This document shows, in pieces, positions 8,031 to 17,546 of a stretch of DNA of 64,000 nucleotides (its first letter is position 1; every line of letters begins with the position of its first letter). This DNA comes from Fen-1362 sp049516395 (lineage in GTDB: Bacteria > Planctomycetota > Phycisphaerae > Sedimentisphaerales > Anaerobacaceae). Location: the NCBI GenBank assembly GCA_049516395.1, contig JBEKTD010000003.1:248001-312000 (forward strand). The letters run 5' to 3'. The translations under genes and the position numbers were made by a program. A model generated the notes under the pieces. It was not told the DNA's origin and made no database searches. It worked only from the letters and a program-made list of their open reading frames with translations.

Positions 8031-10040
8031 ATGGAATCAGTGAAGATAGGAAAGCAAAAGGTAGCCGTTCATAGATACAACACCGTGATTGTCGGCGCGG
8101 GGGCAGCGGGGATGAACGCGGCGGTTCACCTTTACGAATTCTTCACACAAAAAGGTATTGCGTACGCTCAGGACCGTATCGCGATAGTAACAGCGGGCGT
8201 TGCTCTTGGCGCATCGCGAATGAGCGGCTCAGACAAGCAAACCTATTATAAGATGGGCACCAGTCCTGATATCCCCGATAGCGCAGAGGCATTTGCCAAA
8301 AGTATTATCGCCGGGGGCTGTTGTCACGGTGACCTGGCACTGGCAGAAGCCATCGGCTCACTGAGAGAGTTTTATCATCTTGTCCAGGCAGGCGTGCCAT
8401 TTCCACATGATTCAACAGGCAGCTATATTGGCTATAAGACCGACCATGACCCGTATGAGCGGGCGACGTCCGCTGGCCCAAAGACAAGTAAACTAATGTG
8501 CGAATGTCTGCAAAGGCAGGTTGTTGGTTACGGCATTCCGATTTACGATAATCAGGAGGTTGCACATCTCATAACTTCGGGCGCAGGTGAGAAAAAACGC
8601 ATCGTCGGGATAATAACAATAAATAAGAAAATGCTTAATTCTAGAAATTTAGGCATCAATGTTTTCCTGTGCGAAAATCTTATTCTTGCTGCCGGTGGGC
8701 CGGGCGAATTATACAACGCAAGCGTTTACCCCCAAAAACAATCAGGTATTCATGGCCTTGCGTTCCAAGCGGGCCTGATTGCTGAAAATCTAACCGAATC
8801 GCAGTTCGGACTTGCCAGCACAAAGTTCCGTTGGAATGTATCAGGTTCCTATATGCAGGTTATTCCCCGTATCTTCAGCACTGATAGTGACGGCAGCGAC
8901 GAAAGGGAATTTTTGGCGGATTATTTTCCATCGATGAGCAAAATGGCCACCAATATTTTTCTCAAGGGATATCAATGGCCGTTTGACCCGCAGAGAATCG
9001 AAAACTGCCAATCCTCACTTATCGACATCTTTGTGTTTAATGAGACGCAAAAAGGCAGGCGTGTCTTTATGGACTTCAGGAAAAATCCTGTTGGTAATTC
9101 GAGTATGAAGCCCTTCGCCATCGAGGACCTTGACGCAGAAGCCCTTGCCTATCTGCAAAAAACCGGTGCAATTCAGAAGACGCCAATCGAGCGCCTTGCT
9201 TATATGAATCAGCCGGCGATTGATATTTATAAAGAACACGGTATCAACCTCTGGAAAGAGTCCTTGGAGATTGCTGTCTGTGCTCAACATAATAATGGCG
9301 GATTTGCGGTCAATCACTGGTGGGAATCCGCAATCCAGCGGACGTTTGTCGTCGGCGAAATGGCGGGAACCCACGGCGTAAAACGGCCCGGTGGAGCCGC
9401 TCTGAATTCCGGCCAAGTCGGCTCGCTGCGCGCCGCTGAGTTCATCGCTAATGTCTATGGGGCGGGTATGCCTTCAAAAAATTCGGCTAAAAATGAGATT
9501 AAGGCACAAGCAGGCGAACTGATTGCCAGGTTATCCGGCTTTGGATGGCCAAAGGGTCACAACGCGAAAGACGTAATCGCCGAGATTCAGCATCGAATGA
9601 CCGCCTCGGCGGGCCATATTCGCGAGATTAATGATGCCCGTAACGCATTGACCAATGCTATCGCCCTGGTGGACCGTATAAAGGATGAAGGTATTTCGAT
9701 AAGCAGTCCAAAGGACATTCCTGCGGCTCTCAGGGCTGAGCATCTTGCACTGGCAAGCGTGGCATATTTAAAAGCAATTGTATCTTTGCTCGAACAAGAC
9801 AGCGGTTCACGCGGGTCGCATCTGGTACTGTCGCCGGATGGCGTTCATATCGCCGGCGCCGAGCTTCGGTTCAAGCCGGAGAATACGGATTTGCGCAATT
9901 CAATACTGCAAGTTGGATACGACCCTAAACTGTCGGACCTGTTTCGTTGCCAAACAGTAGCACTAAGACCCATACCAACCGAACACAAAGCGTTCGAACC
10001 GGCATGGAAAGATTACCGACAAGGGAAAATCTATGATTGA
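8031..10040 (+). CDS. FAD-dependent oxidoreductase, fumarate reductase/AprA-like
   Basis: 669 residues. The dinucleotide-binding motif NTVIVGAGAAGMNAA is at about 19-33, and a second FAD contact region reads LILAAGGPGELY near 222-233. The C-terminal ERPGGAALNSGQVGSLRAAEF-type segment (near 452-472; here KRPGGAALNSGQVGS) is the FAD-closing motif of the fumarate reductase/aspartate oxidase/AprA flavoprotein class, followed by a helical domain. No signal peptide or heme motif, so it should be cytosolic. It starts 3 nt after the aldolase stop and overlaps the MFS gene by 8 nt. Its role in pectin breakdown is not established; dehydrogenation or reduction of a keto-deoxy acid is an inference. Confidence 0.8.
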   Translation: MESVKIGKQKVAVHRYNTVIVGAGAAGMNAAVHLYEFFTQKGIAYAQDRIAIVTAGVALGASRMSGSDKQTYYKMGTSPDIPDSAEAFAKSIIAGGCCHGDLALAEAIGSLREFYHLVQAGVPFPHDSTGSYIGYKTDHDPYERATSAGPKTSKLMCECLQRQVVGYGIPIYDNQEVAHLITSGAGEKKRIVGIITINKKMLNSRNLGINVFLCENLILAAGGPGELYNASVYPQKQSGIHGLAFQAGLIAENLTESQFGLASTKFRWNVSGSYMQVIPRIFSTDSDGSDEREFLADYFPSMSKMATNIFLKGYQWPFDPQRIENCQSSLIDIFVFNETQKGRRVFMDFRKNPVGNSSMKPFAIEDLDAEALAYLQKTGAIQKTPIERLAYMNQPAIDIYKEHGINLWKESLEIAVCAQHNNGGFAVNHWWESAIQRTFVVGEMAGTHGVKRPGGAALNSGQVGSLRAAEFIANVYGAGMPSKNSAKNEIKAQAGELIARLSGFGWPKGHNAKDVIAEIQHRMTASAGHIREINDARNALTNAIALVDRIKDEGISISSPKDIPAALRAEHLALASVAYLKAIVSLLEQDSGSRGSHLVLSPDGVHIAGAELRFKPENTDLRNSILQVGYDPKLSDLFRCQTVALRPIPTEHKAFEPAWKDYRQGKIYD

Positions 10041-11345
10041 CCAGCCGGTATCCTGTGGTGAGCCAAGTCGAACCACCCGATATGCGTTGACAATGACACT
10101 TGCAGCGGCATTGCTTGGGTGGATGTTTGACGGATTTGAGATGGGACTTTTTCCCCTTGTTGCCAGGCCTGCATTAATGGAACTGATGGGGCCCGAAGCA
10201 AGCAGGAATATCGGCACGTGGTTTTCGGTCATAATTGCTATGTTCCTCGTGGGTGCGGCGTGCGGAGGTCTGTTCTTCGGGTGGCTCGGCGACCGTATCG
10301 GAAGGGTTCGTGCGCTTGTCTGGAGCGTGGCAACATATTCTGTATTTTCTGGTTTGTGCGGCTTTGCAACCGCGCCGTGGCATTTGGCGGTTTTGAGATT
10401 TACAGCATCGCTCGGTATGGGCGGGGAGTGGGCGCTTGGAGTCGCGCTTGTGATGGAGGTGTGGCCTTCGTCTTCGAGACCAATGCTGGCGGGGCTTATC
10501 GGTGTGGCTTCAAACGCAGGATTTCTTCTGATTGCATTAATGGGGCTGGGCCTCGTAAAAATGATTGGTAGCATCGATTCGTTTTTCACTTTTATTTGTA
10601 TGCCTGCGGAATGGAAAAATGCCCTGTTATCCAATTCGGCATGGAGATTGCTCTTATTCCTCGGGGCAATGCCGGCGATTTTGACTTTTTTTATTCTATT
10701 GTTTGTCCCGGAATCGCCTCGCTGGAAACAGGCAAGCTCGCAATCGCCAAGAAACCGTGTTTCGGATATTTTCAAAGGCGGGCTGGCGAAATCAACGATT
10801 AAAGGTTCTATTCTCGGGGCGATTATACTTTTGGGAACGTGGGGTTCGACTCAGTGGCTGCCGGCATGGGCGGATAAGTTAAGCGGACAGATTCCAACAG
10901 TCAAATCATGGGCACAAATCTGGTCCGCCGCCGGCGCGATTGTCGGGGCTTTTCTTGCGGCATATTTGGCGAAGTGGACAAGCAGAAGATTGGCGTATTT
11001 CATCCTGTGTATTCTGGCCGCCGGCACTTGCGCTTATCTTTTCAGAACGCCTTTTGCATACGGCAATGCGTTTTTGTTGTGGGTGTGACGGCGAGTTTCT
11101 TCGGCTGGCTGCCCCTGTATCTGCCTGAGCTTTTTCCGACACGGATTCGAGCGACCGCGCAGGGGTTTGCTTATAATATCGAGCGGGTGCTCGCGGCGGC
11201 AGGAACGCTGGAGGCCGGACGGCTTTTGAATTATTTTAATGAGGATTACGCGAGAATGTGCGCAGTTGTAAGCTTAGTTTATATCCTCGGAATCGTCTTT
11301 ATCTGGTTTTGCCCTGAAACAAAAAACAAACCTCTGCCCGAATAA
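10033..11345 (+). pseudogene. MFS transporter interrupted by a -1 frameshift
   Basis: Two overlapping frames together make one full-length major facilitator of about 437 residues. The first frame (10033-11093 with its TGA) carries helices 1-10 and the MFS signature GWLGDRIGRVRA between helices 2 and 3. The second (from about 11083 to 11345) carries FFGWLPLYLPELFPTRIRATAQG, the helix 10/11 motif, to the end. The switch point is a TTTTT run at 11078-11085, and a one-base shift there restores the protein. It may be a homopolymer sequencing error, a real knockout or, less likely, programmed slippage. The product resembles sugar-acid/aromatic-acid:H+ symporters. It overlaps the FAD gene by 8 nt. 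Confidence 0.75.
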
Positions 11346-11505
11346 CAGTTAAGCCACAGATTACACAAAGGTCACTGATTTTTATCATTCCCGCACAAGC
11401 ATGAATGACAAAGGAATTTATGGAAATCAGTAAAATCTGCGGTTAAAATAAACCGTTCAGATACAAAGTTGAATGATTGTATTATAAAGCAGAAAGGAAA
11501 ATATA

Positions 11506-12588
11506 ATGAAGTATGGGTTGAATATTCCTGAAAAGGGTGAGCTGGATTTGGTATCGCTGGGTGCGGTGGTGCACAGGCTGGATCCGGGCATTGTGCCGTT
11601 CAAAAAAGCGACTAATTTTGACGTGCATGTCAGCGGCGGCGAATTTAATGTTGCCGCAAATCTGTCGGATTGCTTTAGAATGCACACAGGCATCGCGACG
11701 GCTATGGTGGATTACCCGATAGGCGATTTGATTGGCCAACGGGTACGTGCGATGGGCGTCAGGCCTTTTTATAAATATTTCAAACATGACGGTGTGAATG
11801 GGCCAAATATGGCAACCGTGTACAGCGACCGCGGCTGCGGCGTACGTGCCCCTGTGGTATTCTACAATCGCTGCAACGAGGCGGCGGCACAATTGAAGCC
11901 GGGCGATTTCGACTGGAAGTCAATCTTTGCGGGCGGAGTGCGATGGTTCCACAGCGGCGGTATCTTTGCGGCGCTTTCGCCGACAACGGCCAAAGTGATT
12001 ATCGAAGGTATGCAGGCAGCCAAGAAAGCCGGCGCAATCGTATCGTTCGACCTCAACTATCGGGCCAAACTCTGGAATATCTCCGGCGGCCACGAGCGGG
12101 CGGTTGCCGTGCTCGACCGGATTGTGAAAAACGTAGATGTGCTTGTCGGAAATGAAGAGGATTTGCAATTGGGCTTAGGGATACCGGGGCCGGAAGTGGC
12201 CGCAAAGTCCAAGCTGGATTCAAGCGTTTTCATCGGCATGATCGACAAGGTTATCAAAAAACACCCCCAGATTAAAATCGTAGCGACGACGCTGCGCGAA
12301 GTGCATTCGACAAACCACCACAGTTGGAGCGCGGTGGCTTGGATTGACGGCACACCTTATATGGCGCCGACGTGTGAACTTAATGTAGTTGACCGCGTTG
12401 GCGGCGGAGACGGCTATGCAGCCGGTTTCTTCTATGGTCTTCTGGCCAGCCAATCGCCGCAGGATGCGGTGAAGCTCGGATGGGCGCACGGCGCACTTTT
12501 GACAACCACGCCGGGCGATACCACGATGGTTACGGTGGATCAGGTGAAGGCATTTGCCGGCGGCGGTTCGGCGCGAATACAAAGGTAA
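11506..12588 (+). CDS. kdgK: PfkB-family sugar kinase, probable 2-keto-3-deoxygluconate kinase
   Basis: 360 residues with AGAAAGGA upstream. The ribokinase/PfkB substrate motif SGGEFNVAANL is at 43-53. The C-terminal signature DRVGGGDGYAAGF puts the catalytic base at D302, with GGGD in place of the usual GAGD. The family phosphorylates sugars at the terminal hydroxyl using ATP. In a locus with a KDPG aldolase-like gene, KDG to KDPG is the obvious reaction, though the symbol rests on context. It is separated by 160 bp from the upstream operon and leads two GH28 genes with gaps of 9 nt and a 4-nt overlap, so cytosolic uronate release and phosphorylation appear co-expressed. Confidence 0.75.
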   Translation: MKYGLNIPEKGELDLVSLGAVVHRLDPGIVPFKKATNFDVHVSGGEFNVAANLSDCFRMHTGIATAMVDYPIGDLIGQRVRAMGVRPFYKYFKHDGVNGPNMATVYSDRGCGVRAPVVFYNRCNEAAAQLKPGDFDWKSIFAGGVRWFHSGGIFAALSPTTAKVIIEGMQAAKKAGAIVSFDLNYRAKLWNISGGHERAVAVLDRIVKNVDVLVGNEEDLQLGLGIPGPEVAAKSKLDSSVFIGMIDKVIKKHPQIKIVATTLREVHSTNHHSWSAVAWIDGTPYMAPTCELNVVDRVGGGDGYAAGFFYGLLASQSPQDAVKLGWAHGALLTTTPGDTTMVTVDQVKAFAGGGSARIQR

Positions 12589-12597
12589 CTGAATATA

Positions 12598-13932
12598 ATG
12601 TCACCGCAAAAAAATTTAAGCATCAAGGATTTTGGGGGCGTTGGCGATGGCGTTGCTGATGATACTTTAGCGTTTAACAACACTATCGAGCAATGCTGCA
12701 AAAATAACGGTGGCAGAATAATCGTTCCTGCAGGCACATATCTAACCAGGCCGATTCATTTAAAGAGCAATTTAAACCTGCATCTTGAAAAAGGCACAGT
12801 AATATTACTGGGCAACAATATGGACGAGTGGCCGGCTGTCAAATCAAGGTGGGAAGGCGTAGAATGCTACGGGTACTCGCCTTGTATCTATGGCGAAAAC
12901 CTCAAGAATGTTTCCATAACAGGCGCCGGAACGATTGACGGCCGCGGAAAGGCATGGTGGAGCGAATTTAAACGACGCAAGAAAAGCGGCCAAACGCAGC
13001 CGGAATCTAACCGCGACAAAGAATTTGCAGAACTCAATGAGAATACCGACCTTTCTGATTGCGGAGGAGGCGGCATTGGCTCCTTCTTTTTCAGGCCGCC
13101 GCTTATTCAATTTAATAATTGCTCGGATGTGCTGCTTGAGGGGGTAACTGTCCGCAACTCTCCTTTCTGGAATACGCATCTTGTTTATTGTTCGAATGTA
13201 ACAATTAAAAATACGACATTTCAAAATCCCTCTGATGGAATCAACGGCGACGGCCTTGATATTGATTCGTGTAGCGGCGTGCGGGTCTTTGACTGCATCT
13301 TCGATGTAAACGACGATTGTCTTTGTATCAAGTCGGGCATAGGCAAAGACGGCATGCGAGTAAACAAGCCCTGCCAGAATATTACAGTAAATCACTGCAA
13401 AATGATGCGGGGCCACGGCTGTGTTGTTATGGGTTCCGAAACAGCGGGAAGTATTCGAAATGTCGAGATATCCGATTGTACCTTTAATGGCAACGACCGC
13501 GGGCTAAGAATAAAATCGCGACGAGGCAGAGCCGGCACCGTAGAAAATATCACACTGAATAACATCACTATGAACGGCGTCGGCTGTCCGATAGTGATGC
13601 ATTTATATTACGAATGCGGTGCCAAGCCCGAAGAAATTGCGGCTATTTCCGACCGCAATCCAAGACCTGTCACCGACACCACACCATGTATTAGAAACAT
13701 AAAAATAACAAACGTGACGGCCCACAATGCCCAAAGCGCGGCAGCCTTTCTGCTGGGCCTGCCTGAAAAACCCATTGAGAATATTTTGTTTGAAAACGTC
13801 AAAATAACGGTTGCCAAAGACGGCAAACCGGCACGCCCTGCTATGGCCTTCGGCATTAAAGAAATGCGGGGGCAGGGAATCGTTGCTGAATTTGTGAAAG
13901 ATTTTATCCAAAGGAATGTGAGCATAAGATGA
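12598..13932 (+). CDS. GH28 polygalacturonase without signal peptide
   Basis: 444 residues. It begins directly with the beta-helix (IKDFGGVGDGVADDT), with no signal peptide or lipobox, so it should stay in the cytoplasm. GH28 catalytic elements are present: NGD at 216-218, the paired acids DD at 239-240, GHG at 272-274 and RIK at 304-306. The family hydrolyses alpha-1,4-galacturonosyl linkages with inversion. Lying between the KDG kinase-like gene and a lipoprotein GH28, it probably trims imported short or unsaturated oligogalacturonides from the chain end. Stop and next start overlap (ATGA). Confidence 0.88.
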   Translation: MSPQKNLSIKDFGGVGDGVADDTLAFNNTIEQCCKNNGGRIIVPAGTYLTRPIHLKSNLNLHLEKGTVILLGNNMDEWPAVKSRWEGVECYGYSPCIYGENLKNVSITGAGTIDGRGKAWWSEFKRRKKSGQTQPESNRDKEFAELNENTDLSDCGGGGIGSFFFRPPLIQFNNCSDVLLEGVTVRNSPFWNTHLVYCSNVTIKNTTFQNPSDGINGDGLDIDSCSGVRVFDCIFDVNDDCLCIKSGIGKDGMRVNKPCQNITVNHCKMMRGHGCVVMGSETAGSIRNVEISDCTFNGNDRGLRIKSRRGRAGTVENITLNNITMNGVGCPIVMHLYYECGAKPEEIAAISDRNPRPVTDTTPCIRNIKITNVTAHNAQSAAAFLLGLPEKPIENILFENVKITVAKDGKPARPAMAFGIKEMRGQGIVAEFVKDFIQRNVSIR

Positions 13933-15299
13933 GAATAAACAAATTTATATTATCAGCGGTATGTGTAATTCTTCTAAGCGGATGTGTCAGCCAGACAAAT
14001 GTCGGCTGGGGACAAGCCGATAAGATTTTAAGCAATATTAAAACTCCACAGTTTCCTACTAAGGATTTTACAATCACCGATTACGGTGCGGTAGGAGACG
14101 GGAAAATTAATTGTACCCATGCGATTAACAAGGCGATAACTGCTGCTAATGAAGCGGGCGGGGGACGCGTGATAGTTCCGCCCGGCACATTCCTGACCGG
14201 CGCTATTTATCTTAAAAGTAACGTTAACTTATACATATCACAGGACGCGATTCTCAAATTTTCAACCGACCCCAATCAATATCTTCCTGCGGTGTTCACG
14301 CGATGGGAAGGCGTCGAGTGCATGAATTACTCGCCATTAATCTACGCCTATAAAGAAAAAAATATTGCCATAACAGGCAAGGGAACACTCGACGGACAAG
14401 GCAGCGAAGACAACTGGTGGAAATGGAGAAAAGAGCTTCAGCGTCAGGACAGACAGGAATTGTTCGCACAGGGACAAGAAGGCGTCCCGGTCGAGCAGCG
14501 TCTTTATGGCGGCAAATACTTGAGACCCACTATGATTGAACCCTGCAAATGCGAAAATGTTCTGATAGAAGGCATAACCATTCTGAACGGCCCCTTCTGG
14601 CATATTCATCCTGTACTGTCACAAAATATTACTGTTAGAAACGTAAGGGTGGACGGCCTGGGGCCAAACAATGACGGGTGCGACCCCGAATCGTGCAAAG
14701 ACGTGCTTATCGAGGGCTGCTGTTTCAACACGGGGGATGACTGTATCGCGATAAAGTCAGGCAGAAATAACGACGCCAGACGAGTAAATGTGCCGAGCGA
14801 GAACATTATTATCCGCAATTGCATTATGAAAGCCGGCCACGCCAGCGTTGCGGTTGGCAGTGAAATAACGGGCGGGGCCAGAAATATATTTGTTGAAAAG
14901 TGCGCAATGGACGACCCGAACCTGGACAGGGCAATACGACTTAAAACCAACTCTGTCCGCGGTGGTTTTATAGAGAACGTCTATGTAAGAAATGTTACTA
15001 TCGGACAGGTTAAGGAGGCCGTGCTGCTGATTGATTTCTTTTACCCGGATGTTGAGAAAGGAAATTGCAAGCCGATTGTTCGGAATATCAATATGGAAAA
15101 CATCACCAGCAGGAAAAGCCAGTACGCTCTGTTCCTTAGGGGCTTTGATGATGCGCCGATAACCGATGTCCGTCTGAAAAATTGCACGCTCGATAATGTC
15201 ACAAATCCCGACGTTATCAGCAATGTAAAAAATCTGATTCTGGAAAATGTGAAGATTAACGGCAAACTTGCCTCCGCAGATGGCGTAGATGCCGACTAA
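13929..15299 (+). CDS. GH28 polygalacturonase, lipoprotein
   Basis: 456 residues. The N-terminus is a lipoprotein signal with LLSGC and the lipid-modified Cys at 19, so the enzyme should be anchored facing the periplasm or outer surface. The beta-helix starts at ITDYGAVGDGK. Catalytic motifs: NND at 247-249, DD at 270-271, GHA at 303-305, and RLK in RAIRLKTN. It pairs with the cytosolic GH28 immediately upstream, giving one enzyme on each side of the inner membrane. It converges on the SSS symporter gene with a 20-bp gap, and no hairpin terminator was seen between them. Confidence 0.88.
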   Translation: MRINKFILSAVCVILLSGCVSQTNVGWGQADKILSNIKTPQFPTKDFTITDYGAVGDGKINCTHAINKAITAANEAGGGRVIVPPGTFLTGAIYLKSNVNLYISQDAILKFSTDPNQYLPAVFTRWEGVECMNYSPLIYAYKEKNIAITGKGTLDGQGSEDNWWKWRKELQRQDRQELFAQGQEGVPVEQRLYGGKYLRPTMIEPCKCENVLIEGITILNGPFWHIHPVLSQNITVRNVRVDGLGPNNDGCDPESCKDVLIEGCCFNTGDDCIAIKSGRNNDARRVNVPSENIIIRNCIMKAGHASVAVGSEITGGARNIFVEKCAMDDPNLDRAIRLKTNSVRGGFIENVYVRNVTIGQVKEAVLLIDFFYPDVEKGNCKPIVRNINMENITSRKSQYALFLRGFDDAPITDVRLKNCTLDNVTNPDVISNVKNLILENVKINGKLASADGVDAD

Positions 15300-15319
15300 C
15301 CTGACCGGCCGATGCAGCG

Positions 15320-17437
15320 TCAATGGACGAGGGCTTTGATGAGCAGCCAGAAGGCCAGCAGGATACCGACAGTAAGGGCTGTGCTGGCGATAACACCCCA
15401 GGTATCGTCCTTGTCCCATTTGCAGAATTCCCAGTTTGACTTCGGGAAAAGTTTCAAATGGTCGAAACGGGTCGGGTTGTCGTAGCTTTTTTGCAGCTCG
15501 GCTTTGTCAAGCTCGCGGTCGACAATAACCTTGGTTTTCATTTTGACGTAAAAGCGGGCGATGTTTGCTTCCAGGCCTTTGTCCCTGGTAATCAGGCTTA
15601 TGGGGATAAGGATAATAAACGGCAAAAGCGAAGCTATAAGATATCGCAGCGTCATCAGCGTGGACGGTTTTTTATTCTGCAGGTCCAATCCTATAATTCC
15701 GCCGACAACAAGCTCGGTTTTCAATCTGCCTAAACCGGTCATCGATGAATTGGCATCCTCGGGATTGCTTCTTGCTACTGAATCGAAGTATATGCTTGCG
15801 GGAGGAATTACAAATTCTTTGCTTATTTTTTGTCCGACAGCCGAAGCAAGTCCTTTATCAACGTCCTGCTGTTCAGCCGATGTGCTGCGTGTAATTGTTT
15901 GTTCAGTGGTTTGCTGGGTGAGCCATTTTGAATGCTGGACTGAGCCGAACAGCGGCAGTATTTCCGGTAGAACCGCGAACAGCATTGTGCAGATTATTAC
16001 CTGTACATAAACGGCCTTCAGGGTCAGGCGCTTCCAGAACAGCAGGAGCATTACCGGCGCACCGAATATAATATTCAGCAAGGGCTGCATCTTAATTATG
16101 TCAATCAAACTCTTGTAGTGTACCGCGATATAAATAGCGAGCAGAAGAACGCCGGCAATAGCGATTCGCGACACGTTAATGTAATGACGTTCGCTTTTGT
16201 TTTGGACAAACGGTTTATACAAATTTCGGACGAACAGCGCCGAGAGGTAAACGCAGTTGCAGGCCAGAGCGGCCATATTAGCCGCCAGAATGCCCGCTAT
16301 CATAATGCCTCGCAGTCCGACTCCGAGCAGATTATTGCTCATCACGCCCCATGCGGTATCGGGGTCGGAGATTGAGTTCTGGTAGAGAGCAAAAGCAAGC
16401 AGGCCGCACAACGCCCACATAATAGTAAGGATTCGTTTGGTATAGTTGCCGCCCAATCCTCCGACTCTTGCGGTAATTTCATCTTTGGCTGAGCCGTTGT
16501 GAGCCATATTGCCCTGATGACCGGTAATGCCGATGATATAATTGGCCAGCAGAAATGCGGCGATTGAACCTAATGAGAATTCGTCCAGACCGGAGCCGAA
16601 AAAGGACAGCATATATTCAGGCACCCTTGCGGTAAACTCGCTCCAGCCCCCAAGTTTTACCAGCGCAAGCGGAATCATCATTATTGAAAATGCGATTACC
16701 AGAAGTCCCTGGATTACATTGTTCCAGACCGTTGCCTTAAGCCCTCCCATTATTACATACGCGCCTACGAAAATTGTATAGATTATATAAAACCATGAAG
16801 CCGGGGTGTAAGATATAGAAGCTTTGATTTGCTCTTTAAGGTACATACTGTCGAGAGCTTTGTATCTTTCGAGCTTTTCGGGAGGAAGCTGTTTTACTTT
16901 GTAGAGCTTGTTGAGTTGATTGTATTCCTGGAACATTTCCATGCTCTGTTTTTCGGCTGGAGAGCATTTTTCGACTGGCTTGATTGTCATTGCCTCGAAA
17001 GTGCGAAATGTGATTTTGTAGCTCATTCCCGCGAGAATGACAGTCAGCCAGATTCCAACGCAGGCATAAAAAACGGAAAGGAATTTACTTTTGAAGCGTT
17101 CATCGAACAATTCAGCCATTGTAATCAGCCGGACTCTTCTGAACCAGCCGGCTATGAACCAGTAGTAGGGCCCTGAAAAAATAGGCGCCAGCAGAAGCCA
17201 TACGCCTCCGAGTCCTTTGCTTAATACGAAACTGGCGGTACTTATCGCATTGCTGGCATCAATTATGGTGGCCATGTTCATAAAGTACTGGAGGAGTTTG
17301 CCTACCGAGCGGCCGGCCATAAAGAAATCTTCCTGGCTGCGCACTTTACCCACGGTTCTCTTGCCAACGTAGGTAATGGCTGCCAGGTAAGCCACGATTA
17401 ATAAAACATCTATCGGGTGAAAACCTAAAATATACAT
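15320..17437 (-). CDS. Sodium:solute symporter (SSS family), probable uronide importer
   Basis: 705 residues with at least 12-13 predicted membrane helices. The start resembles SSS carriers: helix 1, then the GKRTVGKVRSQEDFFMAGRSVGK loop region containing EDFFMAGR. Such proteins use the Na+ gradient to import sugars and acids. Two hydrophilic insertions are unusual: about 70 residues near 125-195 and about 90 residues near 515-610. Both lie between helices and could face the periplasm or cytosol. The paired GCGC operator lies 84 nt upstream of the start, partly inside the end of the CE12 gene, so it may have its own promoter in addition to readthrough from GH28-CE12. Confidence 0.88.
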   Translation of the reverse strand: MYILGFHPIDVLLIVAYLAAITYVGKRTVGKVRSQEDFFMAGRSVGKLLQYFMNMATIIDASNAISTASFVLSKGLGGVWLLLAPIFSGPYYWFIAGWFRRVRLITMAELFDERFKSKFLSVFYACVGIWLTVILAGMSYKITFRTFEAMTIKPVEKCSPAEKQSMEMFQEYNQLNKLYKVKQLPPEKLERYKALDSMYLKEQIKASISYTPASWFYIIYTIFVGAYVIMGGLKATVWNNVIQGLLVIAFSIMMIPLALVKLGGWSEFTARVPEYMLSFFGSGLDEFSLGSIAAFLLANYIIGITGHQGNMAHNGSAKDEITARVGGLGGNYTKRILTIMWALCGLLAFALYQNSISDPDTAWGVMSNNLLGVGLRGIMIAGILAANMAALACNCVYLSALFVRNLYKPFVQNKSERHYINVSRIAIAGVLLLAIYIAVHYKSLIDIIKMQPLLNIIFGAPVMLLLFWKRLTLKAVYVQVIICTMLFAVLPEILPLFGSVQHSKWLTQQTTEQTITRSTSAEQQDVDKGLASAVGQKISKEFVIPPASIYFDSVARSNPEDANSSMTGLGRLKTELVVGGIIGLDLQNKKPSTLMTLRYLIASLLPFIILIPISLITRDKGLEANIARFYVKMKTKVIVDRELDKAELQKSYDNPTRFDHLKLFPKSNWEFCKWDKDDTWGVIASTALTVGILLAFWLLIKALVH

Positions 17438-17520
17438 GCTGTCAGCACTTTCATTTACATCGAATTTCTAATTAGACCCAGAATATATATCGGGGATGGA
17501 ACTTATGTCCACGCAAAACC

Positions 17521-17546
17521 GCGCAAAAAATAAGGCCTTATTGCGC
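17521..17546. promoter_or_regulatory. Putative paired operator A (GCGC half-sites 22 bp apart)
   Basis: GCGCAA at 17521 and TTGCGCAA at 17541-17548, with GCGC cores 22 bp apart. It lies 84 nt upstream of the SSS symporter start. The right half overlaps the last codons of the CE12 gene. Confidence 0.6.

Noticed and set aside
9963..10775. 270-residue minus-strand frame
   Set aside because: Antisense to the FAD and MFS genes; low-complexity Pro/Ser-rich translation.
11078..11093. Programmed -1 frameshift in the MFS gene
   Set aside because: The T5 run is not a full X XXY YYZ heptamer and no clear downstream stem-loop was seen; an indel is simpler.
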